Below, piece by piece: positions 38,400 to 51,310 of a DNA stretch of 64,000 bases (the first letter of the stretch is position 1; each line of letters starts with the position of its first letter). Origin of the DNA: Tyto alba (taxonomy: Eukaryota > Chordata > Aves > Strigiformes > Tytonidae); the NCBI RefSeq assembly GCF_018691265.1, contig NW_024881330.1:20294886-20358885 (forward strand). Reading direction: 5' to 3'. Under the pieces are notes generated by a model. It was not told the DNA's origin, ran no database searches, and saw only the letters and a list, made by a program, of their open reading frames with translations. Position numbers and translations under genes: made by a program.

Positions 38400-41300
38400 C
38401 CTAGGGAATAAAATACATCTTTAGTTTCTGGATACAGATGCAGAATATTACCCTTCCTTAGCATTTTGGATTACCAGAACTTTATGTGGGTGAAAGTCAC
38501 TCTAAGTCACACTTAGTGACAAGATCAGAGTTCAAGTTCAATTTGGATTAGACTCCAAACATGCAGATGTTTACTCTATCTTAATATTTGAATGTTTATT
38601 GGGTAAGAACTGTGTCATCTTCTTTACTATGCAAAAGCTGGGTTATGAGTCCTACGGGAAGAGCATTTTATCCTAAAGATTTCTAATACTTTCTGCCTGA
38701 GGAGCCATGAAGCTTGTGAAACAGTCTTTCTCTCAGACTTGGTTGCCATTTTACCAAGCTCTGAATTTTCTGAACTTTCCAGTGAATGATCTAATATGAG
38801 GGGGGAAAAAAAGGCTAGGTATTGTCCTGCTTAGTCCAGCCTGTTTGGACTCTTGGGTCTTCTGATCATCCAGGCAGTGGCTGTTTGTATAAAACTGCAT
38901 GTCCTGACTTCCTATCGCTGTCCTAGCACATGGCAGTCTCCCAGCAAGTATTGGCACTTCCACACGTTATTTAGGAAAAACTCGTTCATCCCACTCTGCT
39001 GTTTTCTCTCTTGATCCAGTAATGAGAGGTAAACCACAGTCCTGGTCACTCAAGCCATCCTCTGTGAAGGAGGGAACACTCCTGGAGAGGAGACCAGAGG
39101 CGTCTGTGCTTTAAAAGCATGCACTGCAGTGGGACAGGGCTCTGCTAGACCCTTTGTTTTTAAACTGTGTCAGTTAACCCTTGTTAAGTGAAATAAAGCT
39201 TCTTGGGATAGAACAGTGCAGTGGAAAAACAGTCTTTGAAACAAAGGTTTAGAACCCAAATTTTTATTTGCAGGCATATGATTAAAATTCAGTGATCAGG
39301 AAAGCAGGTAAAAATATTGTGAGGCACCAATTCAGAGGCCTTACCTGACACTTAAAGGTAGAGAAAAAAAGTGATGTGGTTGAGTTTCGATCGTAAACTT
39401 TTTTAGCTGTCAAAGCAACAATACTGTCCATGTTTGGATTACCAAGAATAGAGATATATTTGTTGCTCAATAGAGACCTCCAGGATTGCATGTCACAGTA
39501 TGCAGTTACTAAGATGGATATGAAAAGGAACATCAAAATAATGCTTTTTGCAAAAGAGAGGATATTATAAATAGCTAAATGAATTGTCTCAGATAAAGCA
39601 CAAACTCTTATGTTTATTACTTTCTCTTTTTTTGGCCAAGATTCTGTTCAACAACATTAAAGTTTAATGTTAAGAATATGTTTAAGACTCATTACAGTCA
39701 TCTCTGAAACAAAAGCACCAATGGATGTTAGTTGTTTGCTTTAAAATCAGTCAAGTGATTATAGGACTTCTTAAACTATAGATTAACATACAGGGCATAT
39801 TTAGTGAAAGCTACAGCTAAACATGTAGTTAAGTCAGGATTGCAGACAAAAGTAAACAGAAGACTCAGTGGTAGTACTGAGGTCCTCCTTTTAAACAGGT
39901 TCTCATTGTTCTGACTCTTTAATATGGAACTACGTTCAAAACAAAAAATATTTCTAACAATATTGGTAACAAAAAATATCGCTCACAATTTACTAATCAA
40001 AAACATCTAACTTTGTAATTTTTCTAATGATTTAAAAAGACCTATTTAAGAACCTTACTCAGTCTGACATCTATGCTGTTATGGGGTGAGATAGGTAGAA
40101 GATGGAGGACCAAATGTTCTCCTGCTGAGAAGGTACTGGGGATCTCATGCTTCATGTTGAGTGTTGTGTTCACTGGGCCAATTTATAAATATCAGAAAGG
40201 TGTCAACACAGCTTTGGCATATAATAGAATATATAAAGCTTAATCACAGCTTTTAAAGAATATTTCTGGATGTCTTTTTTGAAAATAACATATATATTTG
40301 GGCTCCTGTTGCCATGTTTATAAAGGTACATCTCATGATTCAAACTGTCTGAAAAACATAAAGAAGTGAAACATTTCTGTACTGTACTGTTTCCTGATAA
40401 ATAAAAAGCACCATGTCTCAAGTGCTAGAACACTGGATCAGACTCTGAGTTCAGGCATTATTCTTAAAGCTATGTCCTTATACCTTCAGAGCTTAGGATG
40501 CAGTTACCTAAATGTCTTATTAGATATGAATCTAAATAATAATGTGCTCATGTTTACATAGCTAATTGGGAAGTTAGAGAAGAAAAAATAAAATACTGAG
40601 TGGAAGATAAAGAAATTATAGGCAGCATCAAGTAAAAACTTGAAATAATTACAAATGATAACATTTTTGTAAAAATTCTTTTAAAACTCTGTGTTCATTT
40701 GTTCTTCCTTACAAAAATATTATTTTATTCAATTCAGGTCTCACTTCAGCCTGCTTTACAGAATGTTGCAAAACACGTAATCAGCAAAAGTTATACAAGA
40801 AAAATAGCAATCCCAAATATTACTGAGAGTTTACTTTGTGCTGAATGTCTACATTAATAGATGTCAAAGTATTTGATTATCATTAATAGTATTTTAGAAA
40901 AGTTTACAATTTCAGCAGACCTGGTTAGGAATTCTTTGCATTATTGACAAAGTTTGTGTTCTGCTTTCTGTCAGTTGAAATAAACAGCCAGAAAATGTGT
41001 TTCTCTGCAGCCATTTTCTGTATTATGTTAAGGAACATTAGAAGGAGAGCATTCATTTGAGGAGACTCCTTAATAAATTTTGTTCAGTAAGTCACCAAAG
41101 TTTGACAGTTAAATCTGATTTTTGCTCTGACCATATTAGAAAAAAAGAATTCTCTATCAGCTTTTATTTTTATATCATGTTGATATGAATGGAAATTGAG
41201 ATTTTTTAAATATAGATGACACATAAGCAACTAAGTCAGATAATGACATGAGTAACCATGAACAGACATTACTGCTAAGGAAAATAAACTCAGGGGTTTG

Positions 41301-41884
41301 GTGGAAGCTTGTTGTGGTGTGGTATATAAATAAACAGCAATAATAAAATTATGTTTTTCAGAATGACATAGATAAAGTGTATTTCCTTTTTCTCTTCAGT
41401 GGGAAATACTCTGCCACAAAGAACTAGACTCTAGCTGAATCTTTCTTAAAAGCTAATAAATGTCTATCCCTTTCCTTAAACATAAACTGGTCATGTCCTT
41501 ATACAAAAACTCTGTCTCTTAAAATTTATTTTGTATCACTCTTACAGGATTTGAACACAGGAAACACATTTAAAATGATATAATGGAAGAATATAACACT
41601 GTAGGTCACACATATTGGCTCATATTAATTTACAGGGCACTGGTCATGACCTGTCAGTTAAGGAGTCACAATATTTTCCATTATAAACCTCCCTTGAAGT
41701 TACTTTTTCCTTTTTTGTCATTCATAAACTAATCCACATGTATCACAGATGTTTATACAGATCCATGAACACTTTTGAAATATACAGATTTTATTTTAGA
41801 TGACATTCGAAAAATATTATAAATCATTTGCAGTGAAAAGTGTGTTGCTCATGTGCCCCTGGTACATTTGCCTAAAAAGAAGAT

Positions 41885-42200
41885 TCATTCTTGGGGTTGC
41901 CTCCTCCTGACACCCCACCTAAAGCACCAGGCCACTCAGTCCTGGGTTGTGTCTTGGCGGTGAGATGGGTGTGCGCTCCACGCGTGCCCCACCGTCCCAA
42001 CCTCCCACTGGTGTCCCCACTGGGGGAGCCTGTTGGACGCAGGGAGCCACTGGTGTGTTCAGAGGGAGGGCAGCAGAGCAAAGGGTACTACCCCCTGGCA
42101 GGGGGGATCTCTGCTCAAGGGCAGATGTAGTCAGTGTGTGTCTTCTTGCTCCACTTATTCCTGCTGCTGTGGTACGGGAAGAGCGATAGGCACAAACCAC
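41885..42200. other. GC-rich, CpG-bearing intronic patch
   Basis: About eight CpG dinucleotides remain between 41955 and 42190 (including ACGCGT at about 41978) inside AT-rich DNA where CpG is rare. Several frames are open for 60-137 codons through composition alone, and none resembles a known protein. Possibilities are an LTR or other recent insertion, or an unmethylated regulatory element. Confidence 0.5.
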
Positions 42201-43025
42201 AGATGATGGGTTAGTCCAAGAAATAGAATGGTTCAAATAATTTACTTTTTTTGGCAGGATAAATGGATCAAAAGCCAAGAAACCATTATAGTGGCTCAGA
42301 AGGGATTGGCTTTGTTTGCTTGTTTCTGACAAAATAGGAAATAAATGTAAATAATATTATAATGAAGTTGCACACTATTACACTGTCACTTGCAAATGCA
42401 GAAACTAGACTCATTGACCTGTGATTCTCCTTCCATTTGGTAAGATCAAGATTTATGAAAGATGGTGAGTTTTGGAGATGTTTGTTCGACTTTTGCTTGG
42501 AGAAAAAATTGGAAGAGGGTAGCTTTTCCCTGAGGACAGAGGTTTAAAGGTCACTATCCCTTGCTTTCTGACTAACAGTGTCACAGGCTCTTATGTGACT
42601 CATTCCCAGAAAAAAATTGTGAAATTAAATGAATTAATCCCTATAAAATTGTAGCTCTCTCTAAGTCTGAAATGTATCATGGAAATACAAAGTAATAATT
42701 CATTTCATATTAGATTCTTATATGCGTCAGTTGAGTTGAGATCACACCTCTTCTTTGTGTGGTTAGAAAAAAAGCAGTTGTTAGTTTAGGCCAAAAAGTG
42801 GAAATTTATAGTTATAAAATAACATAAACACTAAATCTTGTGAGAACAATACTTATATTTCAGATATGAAATAATCAAAATAATGTACAGGGCTGATTTT
42901 TTCTTAGCTGAGGGATGCCACAAGATTTTATATAGCCTAGCCCTTGCTATGTTTCAATCTGTGGTCTGTACAGAAAAAAAAAGTCAAAGCACTTGTTACA
43001 GTCAATGCAAATATATTCATGTGAA

Positions 43026-43082
43026 GTTGAAAGGAAATACATCATTATATATACAGCTACTACAAATATATTTCCTTTCAAC
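43026..43082. repeat. 14-bp perfect inverted repeat
   Basis: GTTGAAAGGAAATA at 43026-43039 is exactly complementary to TATTTCCTTTCAAC at 43069-43082, with a 29-base AT-rich spacer. This may be a small hairpin or the remains of a miniature inverted-repeat element. Confidence 0.6.
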
Positions 43083-44587
43083 ATCACAGTTATGAGATGC
43101 ACAAGTGACTACACCACTTTGGAATACCTCCCTGTATGATTTAAGCTAAGTATTTAATCTTTTTCTACTGTGGATATAGTCCTGCCGTTCTCTTCCAGGC
43201 TAAGTTCCCACTGAAATCACAAGTTTAGTTTGAGCAAGTGTTTTAGATTTAAGCTTTTTATTGACAAATTGCTGTCAATAATCCTCTTTTCAAAGAAAGA
43301 TTATGCTTTGACACAGCTTCAGCGTTGTATTCCTCTAATTTATTGGTTTTAAACTTACATCTATAAAACACATTTATGAGCACATAAATTAGAAATTAAC
43401 ATCTGGAAGCTCAGAACAGATACAGTTTGAGAGTAAGGTGGCTGGAGAAACATTTCCCATCTACTGGTGCTCAGGGTTATATTGAATTTTCTTCCTGGAG
43501 CAGGAATGTGAGGCAGTGCAATGGTTTTCATATGTTTACAAATGGTGCATGAAAAGCATCACCATTCAGCATTGTTTGGGTAAGGTAGACCCACAGGTTG
43601 TATACTCAGCATGGATTTTTCCTGTCACGAAAGAGGATAAGCTCATCAGGTCCATTAGGTCAGAGGTTGAATAGGAAAGGCAAGAGACCATGCAAGAGTT
43701 CCCACCACTAGGCCCTACTTGTAAATAAATAGAAGACTTCAGTCTCCACCACTATCAAGTCCTCTTTTCACAAACACTTAATTCAGCAGCCCAAATAGGC
43801 ACACTTTTTTTTTTTTTCCTTAAAAGATAAAAAGACACCTACAGATCTTATTCTGTTTGCCTGGGCCTGTCTGCCTTTCTTTACCATTTGTGATGATTGA
43901 TTGCTTCTGTGTTTCATCAATTAAAAATGTTTTAGAGTACAAAGTCTTCAGCCTGTTTAATAGAGTCCGGTTAAGTAAACATCCTCTACCAAGGCAGCAC
44001 AAGTAGAGCTTAAAATAAATACTGCTACTGTGCCAAATTCATAATTACTTGCACATTTAGCACTTTACCATGTCCTAAGCATAGCCATAAAAAAAACGCT
44101 TTGTGTAACTACTGTAGTTGTTATGAAACTATAGCCATTTAAGTATTCCAGGGTATTTACATATTTGAAATATTTGATTTTTCAGTTTATATCATACATA
44201 GAATTTGTTTCAAAGAACCAAAAGCTGAGTCTGAAGAAGAGCTCTGTCAACAAACTAGCCATGTAAGAGCTTTGATACTGATTTCTTTCTGCCAATAGAA
44301 CAAATTTTCAGGGGTACAACATGGAAGGATCCAATGCCTCTGTCACTCCCGGTGGTACCAGCTTTACTGGAAAGGTAGACTTTCATCTGTGATTTTATAT
44401 CAAGATAGATAAAAGCTATTATATTTAAGTGACAGATATCTGTCACACCCAAGAAAACAGCCCTTAACAGCTGGGTGTTTCAAAAATATATCACTGAAAA
44501 GCTTTACACTCAATTATATTTGGGGGATACGAATATTTAAGAAAAATCTTTTAGGCAGAGTAATTTATGCATTAAAATCAATGCAAC

Positions 44588-44605
44588 TTTTTTTTTAAAA
44601 AAAAA
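44588..44605. repeat. T9A9 palindromic tract
   Basis: Nine T residues are followed directly by nine A residues, a self-complementary simple tract in very AT-rich DNA. Confidence 0.75.
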
Positions 44606-46935
44606 TTATTTATAGTAGAAATATATAAATTGTAAAAGTTACATTAATTGAATTCTTCCAAATCTAAAATATTTTAAACTGCTAAAATTATGTATAAAAT
44701 CCTTAGGGTAAATTTGTATCAAGCCCAATATATAGACAATGTAATGTCTATAAAATAAATTAATGATAAACTTTGAACCATAATGAGGAAACAGGATACA
44801 AAGACAAATGATAACACAATGTTAAAAAAGAAAGAAAAAAAAAAAAGTGGTGTGTAGAACATGAAGAATTACAGATTCTCATTTTTCATGACTGCTGACT
44901 GTAAGAAGGAATGCTGGCCAAGATTTTGAACAACCATTTGCACAGACAGAGTTTGCATGAGCCTCTAAAGGAATCCAAGGTAAATTTGCTGCTGATCATG
45001 TAGCGAATCTGTAGTCTTGAAATGTGGACTGCAGATCATATCCTAAATAACTCAACTTTTCCAAGGTGTGTGTTTGACAAGTGGGATTATATCTATATAA
45101 CCGGGGTATTTAGTTAAGTTGCATTAGATTCAAAACCCCAGGTTTGTCTATCCCTAAACCTTGAGGAAATTTGGGGTTGGAAGTGGGTGTGTATAAATGG
45201 AATATCTGTGGCTACATGCTTCTGGAATATCTGCAAGGTTGCAACAGCATCTATCTGTCATCTGTGCGTGACTGTTTTTTCCATAAAAATTACTCACATA
45301 CTGTCTTTATCACTGTTGAAAATTCAATTTTCAGACTCATTGTATAGAGTGAGGATATATTTTTTCTACCAATTGCTGAGAAATATGGTCAAAAAAATAA
45401 AGTAGAAGGAAGTTCTGAAGATTGCTAAAGTTGCTCCCTTCCAAATTTAGCTTTAGCTTGAATATAAGTTCCAGTTTTTATGTTTACAGCCTGTTCCACT
45501 TTCCATGTCTGTTTCATTTTCCCTCCACTGCTCCTCTGAGCCTGTGAAATTTTGAGCATGTTCATATGCTTAATAAATGATAAAAAGTAAAAATTAATAG
45601 TTATATTATTAGATGGTGACTAGAGGTTTTGTGTCCTGTGTAACCTTTTCAGATTTGAAAAGTTCCCATGCTTTATACTGGAATTGAAAATACAAGATAG
45701 CCATATGTGCATGAATGAGAAATCAACTATTTAAAATACAGATAATTGTATGAATTCATACTGATTATATTTGTGACATGTTTGACCAAGCCACTGGCAA
45801 GCAGTGAGTGCTTGTTTTGAATTCCAAGCAATAAGATTGCTATTTTAGGCAAAGTTCTTTAATATACATGAAATAATGAAATACTAAATTTGAGGTTTGC
45901 TTAAGCATGCAATAACCATTCACAAAACTTAAAACCAGGTGAGGAAAAGTTCTCATATTTCATAAGCCTGTATGCATTTGGTTGAAATCATGTCACAATA
46001 CTTCCAGGCAATTGTTACAATTTATATTACATTAGCAAATGGAAGTACTGCATTGTTAAAAAAAATATGAGTGTTTTAATTGACTACCTCAATTAAAAAA
46101 CACATTAAATGTTGCAATTTCATAGCTGTGCAATGATGCAGTGCATTTGCTTGAAGACAACACAGCACTACAACTACCCCAAATATGAGTAGCACAACCA
46201 TGCTATTCACCCAACAGAAGAAACTAAAGCATTACAGGAAAAGGAAATTTTAACAGATAGATTCACGTCACATAACAGCTCAGCTAATAAACTTACTTTG
46301 ATAACAGATTTAAAAGTATATTTAATTACATACTATTTAGAGTTCAAGAACATGAGAATGAATATCAGATATAGAAGGGGAGATTTCAGAAGGAAATGTT
46401 ATCCTTCTGTGAGAAGGATGTATTGAAAGTGTCTTGTTTTATTTTGAAGAGAGCTAATTACTCTGGAGAAGAAAGGTAGACTTATCCAGTTAAGATAGCA
46501 AGTAATATCTTAGTCTGGAAATTTACCTGATATGGTCTAAGTACCGATTTTCAGGATACTCTTTCCTTCATTCTCTCTGTATTTTTTTTTTTGTTGTTGT
46601 TAGTTTGCTTTGTTTTCCTTTTATTTCTCATCTCCTCTCTCCTGAGCATATGTGAACATATGTTGTAGGTATGTATGATAACATTAAACAGGCACCTAAA
46701 GATGTATTAGAAATCCTACCATATCTAAAAACGAGTATGTGGCTAAACTGCAGAAACAGGAAAAATTTAGGTTATAACTTTGAAGACATCTCAGGAAAAA
46801 ATGAAAAGGTTGAATTAAGAGGTAGTTTAATAGAGTTTCAACTACTTTGCAGTAAATGCACAGGTTACATAGTATTTTCACTGCTACCATGTATCTGCTT
46901 GAAGACTACTGCTGTAGTTTGTCAATGGCTTTCTT

Positions 46936-47650
46936 GTACTGAGGAACCAAAATTGGGATGCAGGGCTCCAGATGTGGTCTTGTGAGTTCCAAATAGTTCA
47001 GGGCCTCCTGCAGTTAAGTGCCAAACAGGGAGGAAGCCTATCAGCCTGCAGACTACGATCTTTTAATGTGCTTATGGCTGGCCTTCATTGCTGCAAGGGC
47101 ACCCTCTCACTCAGCTCCACCAGGACCCCCAGGGCCTCCTCTGCAGAGCTGCTCCACATCCAGTTGACACCCCCCCTGCACTAATGGACTGGGATGTCCC
47201 CTCTAGGGTGAATGGTTTTGTACCCACTGATGTTGAAGGTTATTAGGTTTCCATCAGCCTCTGACCTGCTGGGGTCCCTCTGAAGAGCAGCCCTCCCCTC
47301 CCACATATCAACCGCTCCCTGCAGTTTGGTGTCATCTGAAAATTTTCTAAGGATGCATTTCTTTATACTAGCTGATAATTAAGACATTGATCAGTATTGG
47401 CCTCCAGTGTAGACCCTGAGGAACAGCACTTGCAGCCACCCACCAGCTCAATTTTAGCTGAAGCAGACCAGCCAGTTTTTCACCCACCTCTTAGTCCACT
47501 TATCCAGTCTCCTCCTCCCCAGTATGGCTGCTGGGAGGACTGGCTGACAGTCCTGCTAAGTCAAGGTGTGTGGTACCCACTACTGTCCCCTTGTCCCCAC
47601 AGCCAGCCATGCCATCATGAGAGGCAAGCAGAAGAGATAAGTTGGAGTCA
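46936..47650 (-). mobile_element. Old CR1 LINE fragment, antisense
   Basis: Read on the + strand, this has the order typical of antisense CR1: CCAGATGTGGTCTTGTGAG; the CTGCAAGGGCACC and CACCAGGACCCCCAGG blocks; GTTTGGTGTCATCTGAAAAT; ATTGATCAGTATTGGCC; TGAGGAACAGCACTTG; and CCAGCCAGTTTTTCACCCA. It is clearly more diverged than the copy at 33221, with deletions. It lies opposite to ANGPT1 transcription. Open frames within it are antisense to decayed CR1 and are not genes. Confidence 0.85.
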
Positions 47651-48079
47651 GCTGAACTGACTGAGGCGTCATTACAGTGATCTGTAAACTGTGTATTATC
47701 TATTTTATTTTCTGTTTCTTCTTTAGTATGTAAACATCTGTAGCATGCTACTAATAATTTTAAAATATTAAAATAAGGTACTAATTTAAAAAATCAAATT
47801 TTGGGTGTTACACAGTTTGCAAATATTCAGCTTTAGGAAAACATTGGATACACACCAGCATCCAAAACAATCCACTAATATGACTTTGCTTCATTCAAAC
47901 AGTTCCTTGGACTTTGATAAAGTTCTGGGTCAAAACCCCCCAGCACTTAGGTCACTTCAGTCCCTAATTCTGAAAATCCAACATCTCTTCTTGGAACAAA
48001 GTCCAAACTCAGTGCTGCATTATTTGTGTGTCCAAAGATCTCATGCTTTAAAATCATGGGACTGAATAAAAATTAAGCC

Positions 48080-48102
48080 TTTTTTTTTTTTTTTTTTTTT
48101 TT
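48080..48102. repeat. Poly(T) tract, 23 bases
   Basis: An uninterrupted T23 run. Confidence 0.85.
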
Positions 48103-48699
48103 ATCTAAATCAAACTGCCAGTAGTCAGGAGATCCAGGAAGACAAGAATGCAACTTTCACAGGGTACCAGGCCAGAACTTGTGTGTCCCACCATCTGAGA
48201 TCTTCTTCTGTGCCAGGATACTTTTTAGGTACAATATATGGCAGATTATGATGAAGCAGGGTAAGGCAAAGCTGCCTTAAAAAATCCTTTCACAACTAAA
48301 GCCGTTGAGGTCATTGGCTGAAGGGTGCTTACAGATTTGATTGAACTTTCCACAGATAATTGCACATGTACAATTGCAACTGTGTTATATTTTTATTGGA
48401 GATTTATTCTATGGTGAAGGAAATATTCAGAACTTTTAAGAAATCTTCATAAAAAAGTTAATATGAAATGAAATATCCACATACAAATAAATGCTCTAAT
48501 CATTTAATCTCCTCTATGAGCAGACAAAATGGTCCTTTCTGGCTTTTACAATTTATTTTGTGTTAAAATGAATGTCCCCACTTTTTCAATGAGTTTAAAA
48601 AGTTCCATTTTTCTACCTATCTAAATGTCACAGTGCCATATATTTTCCTCTGAGAGGGAGCAGAACTGTCCACACAACACCCTTGCTCAGGAAGAACAG

Positions 48700-48840
48700 C
48701 ATCATTTTCTCTGTGGTATTGAGGGAATAATAGATTAAGTGACTTTCTCAAGGACACAGGAAATCTGTGGTAAAGCAGAAAAAGGAATCCCAGTATCATG
48801 AAACTCTAGACAGCAGTGTTAACCACCAGACCACCAAAGC
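48700..48840 (-). repeat. MIR-like SINE fragment, antisense
   Basis: GATTAAGTGACTTTCTCAAG, GACACAGGAAATCTGTGGTAA, GGAATCCCAG and GTGTTAACCACCAGACCACC follow the antisense MIR order (TTAAGTGACTTGCCCAAGG, CACAGC, GTGGCAGAGC, GGATTCGAACCC, CTTAACCACTAGACCA). Four collinear blocks give good support. Confidence 0.65.
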
Positions 48841-51210
48841 TCAGGCCTGAGGCACACTCTGCTGAGGGAAAAAATGTGTGGCTAAACGTTTCAAATTGAA
48901 ACTGGTGGGACTTCCAATCCCTTCCACAGTTACTCCCCAGCAGAGCTGCATGGGACTTTGTGCATCAGCTGACTTTAAAAACAAAACCTCTGAAGGATGC
49001 ACAGTAAGGGGTGTCACAGGGGAGCCCCTCGTGTGAGCTGGGACAGCATGGAGAGGACTTTCTGGACAGCACTGCATGTTGTGCCAGCTTTCAGGTGTGC
49101 TGTCAGCACAGTTTCTGTGTCAGTAAGAGAACATTAAAAAAAAAAAAAAGTGGCAAACCCCTCAAATCAGAGTTGCACTTGATATTTGCAGACCACACCA
49201 GGGGAAACAAAACCAAAAAATGAACCTGAAATTCTACAAAGACCTTTCTCAACAGCTTGCAATTGTGGATCAGGTGGCAGAGGGGAGACCAGTGGCTCTT
49301 GGGCAGTTTCTAGCAGTGACAAGTGCAGTAGTCACAGAGTCACCCAAATACAATACTTAGCAGGGACAGTGGCTGGGTACCACACCTTGCAGCCTCTCAC
49401 CAGAGATGGACGGTTGGGTAGGACAGACAAATTGCTAGTTATCTGGGGGGGAGGCAAGAAGGTAGGGACTCCTGAGAAACAGCAAGAGGGTGTCCAGAGT
49501 TTCTTTTACAGGGCAAAGTTAGTCCATCTTACACTCTTTTGTTGACCAATTAGTTATAGAATTAATGCTTAGCTTTAAAATCTGTGAAACTTAATCTATA
49601 TTCATAATTGTCACAGCAGCTAATTTGTTACTGTTAGGAAGAATGTTGGATATGGTTAAAATAAGCATGGGGGTTGTGTGGGGTTATTTTGGTCAGGGTT
49701 TTGTGGTTGGTCTTTTTTTTTATTTAAGAAATGCTGCAAATAAGTGGTTTAAATCCAACTGTCAGAAAGCTTGAGGTGAATGAATAGTTAACTCACTCTT
49801 AATAATATGCTAGGAAATTCTAGAACTGATAAAAAGGAGAGTTCTTTTATCTCACAGTGTTGCTTCATAATTAATGGATAAGAATTTGCATGTAGAGGTT
49901 TGCACTTTTTGGTGCTACTTGTTCTAGTCTAAGGGTACAAATCTCTTTTCATTGTCTTTAGTTTTCCACCAGAAAGCATAATTTCTTGGAATTACCATAT
50001 TATGGAAAAATATTTCCTTTAATGTAGCAACAACATTAATGGAGTAGTCATTTATATTTTCAGGGGAAAAAAGTGTATGGCAATGTTACCTGCATTTACT
50101 AGAGAACAAGAAGAAAAGTCTAAAAATCAAACACTGAAAATTGACCCTCCTAAAGTCTCATATTTTTTTTTTTTTTCAGATAAGAAATCATAAAGTTTCA
50201 AGGACACTTGTAAACCTATAAACAGCTGAGTTTGCCAGAAAATACAAAAGGAACCATTGAAATATCTTGTTTTCCTCCACAGAATTATCAGAAATATATG
50301 AAATTTTCTAATGCCAAATTTGGCATATACTCTAATACTTCACAAGCCACATTGTCATAAATGTTGTAGTACAAATTACAGGGTCTGTGTCCCTAGAAAG
50401 TTTTCTTCCATAGCATCTCCAGGACAACACTATTACAAACTCTTAACATGGATTTGGGAAAAAGTCATAATAGGAATTGGAAAATATGCTGTGGAGTTCC
50501 TCATCAGTGCACCAGTTTCTTGGAAGACTTGTCCCCTATATATGCAGCATCATTCTGGAAATCATTTGTCTAACTGATGTTTTAGTGCAAGAATGTTTCC
50601 AGATGGACCCTGATCAGCAACCCCCCCACCTCCATTCTATTTTCTTTGAAAATAAACTTCCAAAGTGGAGACTCTGATTCAGCAGGAAATTGAGTGGTTA
50701 AATTGGAGAATGCTCTTTGGAAAGAGAGGAATATATCCATAGGTGGTCAGGCTGACATATTTTGGGGTGAAACTGGACTGTCCTTTTGGAAATAAAGAAT
50801 AAGGGAATACTGAAACACTTAAATTACGTTTTGTTGGGTGTTTTTACTCCCTTACCAGAAAATGAATTGGAGACTAATCCAAATATCATCAACCTAAATA
50901 ATACTCTTTCCTTCTCATCAGAAAAGTTTGATGAAGTTGCAGTGAGAGATTATTTAAAGGTTTAGTGAGATCAGGCTCACTCATGTAACACTGTCACCTG
51001 ACAAATATTAAACAGCTTTTGTGGAGTGCAATTGCTAAAATGTAACAGAATAAAATCCCCAAGTTACATGTCTTCATTTCAGTCTCAAGAGAAAATATGA
51101 AGTGACAGATTTACCTGTACTTTGGTATTTAGCTGTGGTAGGTAAAAGCCAAGGAAAAAAAATGCTTTGGTCTCAACACAGGCAAATACCTTGAAGAAAG
51201 AGTTTGGCAT

Positions 51211-51310
51211 CTGATTTCAGATCAAATTTCATAGCTATATATTTCCTTTGGTCCTTTTCAGTCAAAATGTAGGGACAGAAGCACTCAAACTCTGTGGCTG
51301 TATTTGAATT
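51211..51310 (+). repeat. Copy A of a local 100-bp repeat pair
   Basis: This aligns without gaps over 100 bases to 52871-52970, with 65 identical positions by my count. Identity is concentrated at both ends, with an exact GCACTCAAACTCTG core. Family not recognised; probably an ancient interspersed repeat present twice, in the same orientation. Confidence 0.6.

Larger units (their letters stand above)
34424..46935. other. Intron 1 segment with no gene
   Basis: AT-rich intronic DNA between two CR1 copies. It contains a poly(T) tract, a possible old LINE relic at 36990-37330, two GC-rich patches of unknown origin (37360-37740 and 41885-42200), a (TTTTG)n repeat and a 14-bp hairpin at 43026-43082. 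No coding exon is supported. Confidence 0.6.

Noticed and set aside
40741..40800. Text resembling part of ANGPT1 exon 2 (CAGAATGTTGCAAAAC)
   Set aside because: Translation does not give the coiled-coil sequence in any frame and there are no flanking splice sites.
41919..42332. 137-codon minus-strand frame in the GC-rich patch
   Set aside because: No family recognised, several other frames also open here, and no splice or start context argues for a gene.
47397..47660. 87-codon proline-rich frame
   Set aside because: It lies within the antisense CR1 fragment, so it is antisense to decayed transposon sequence.
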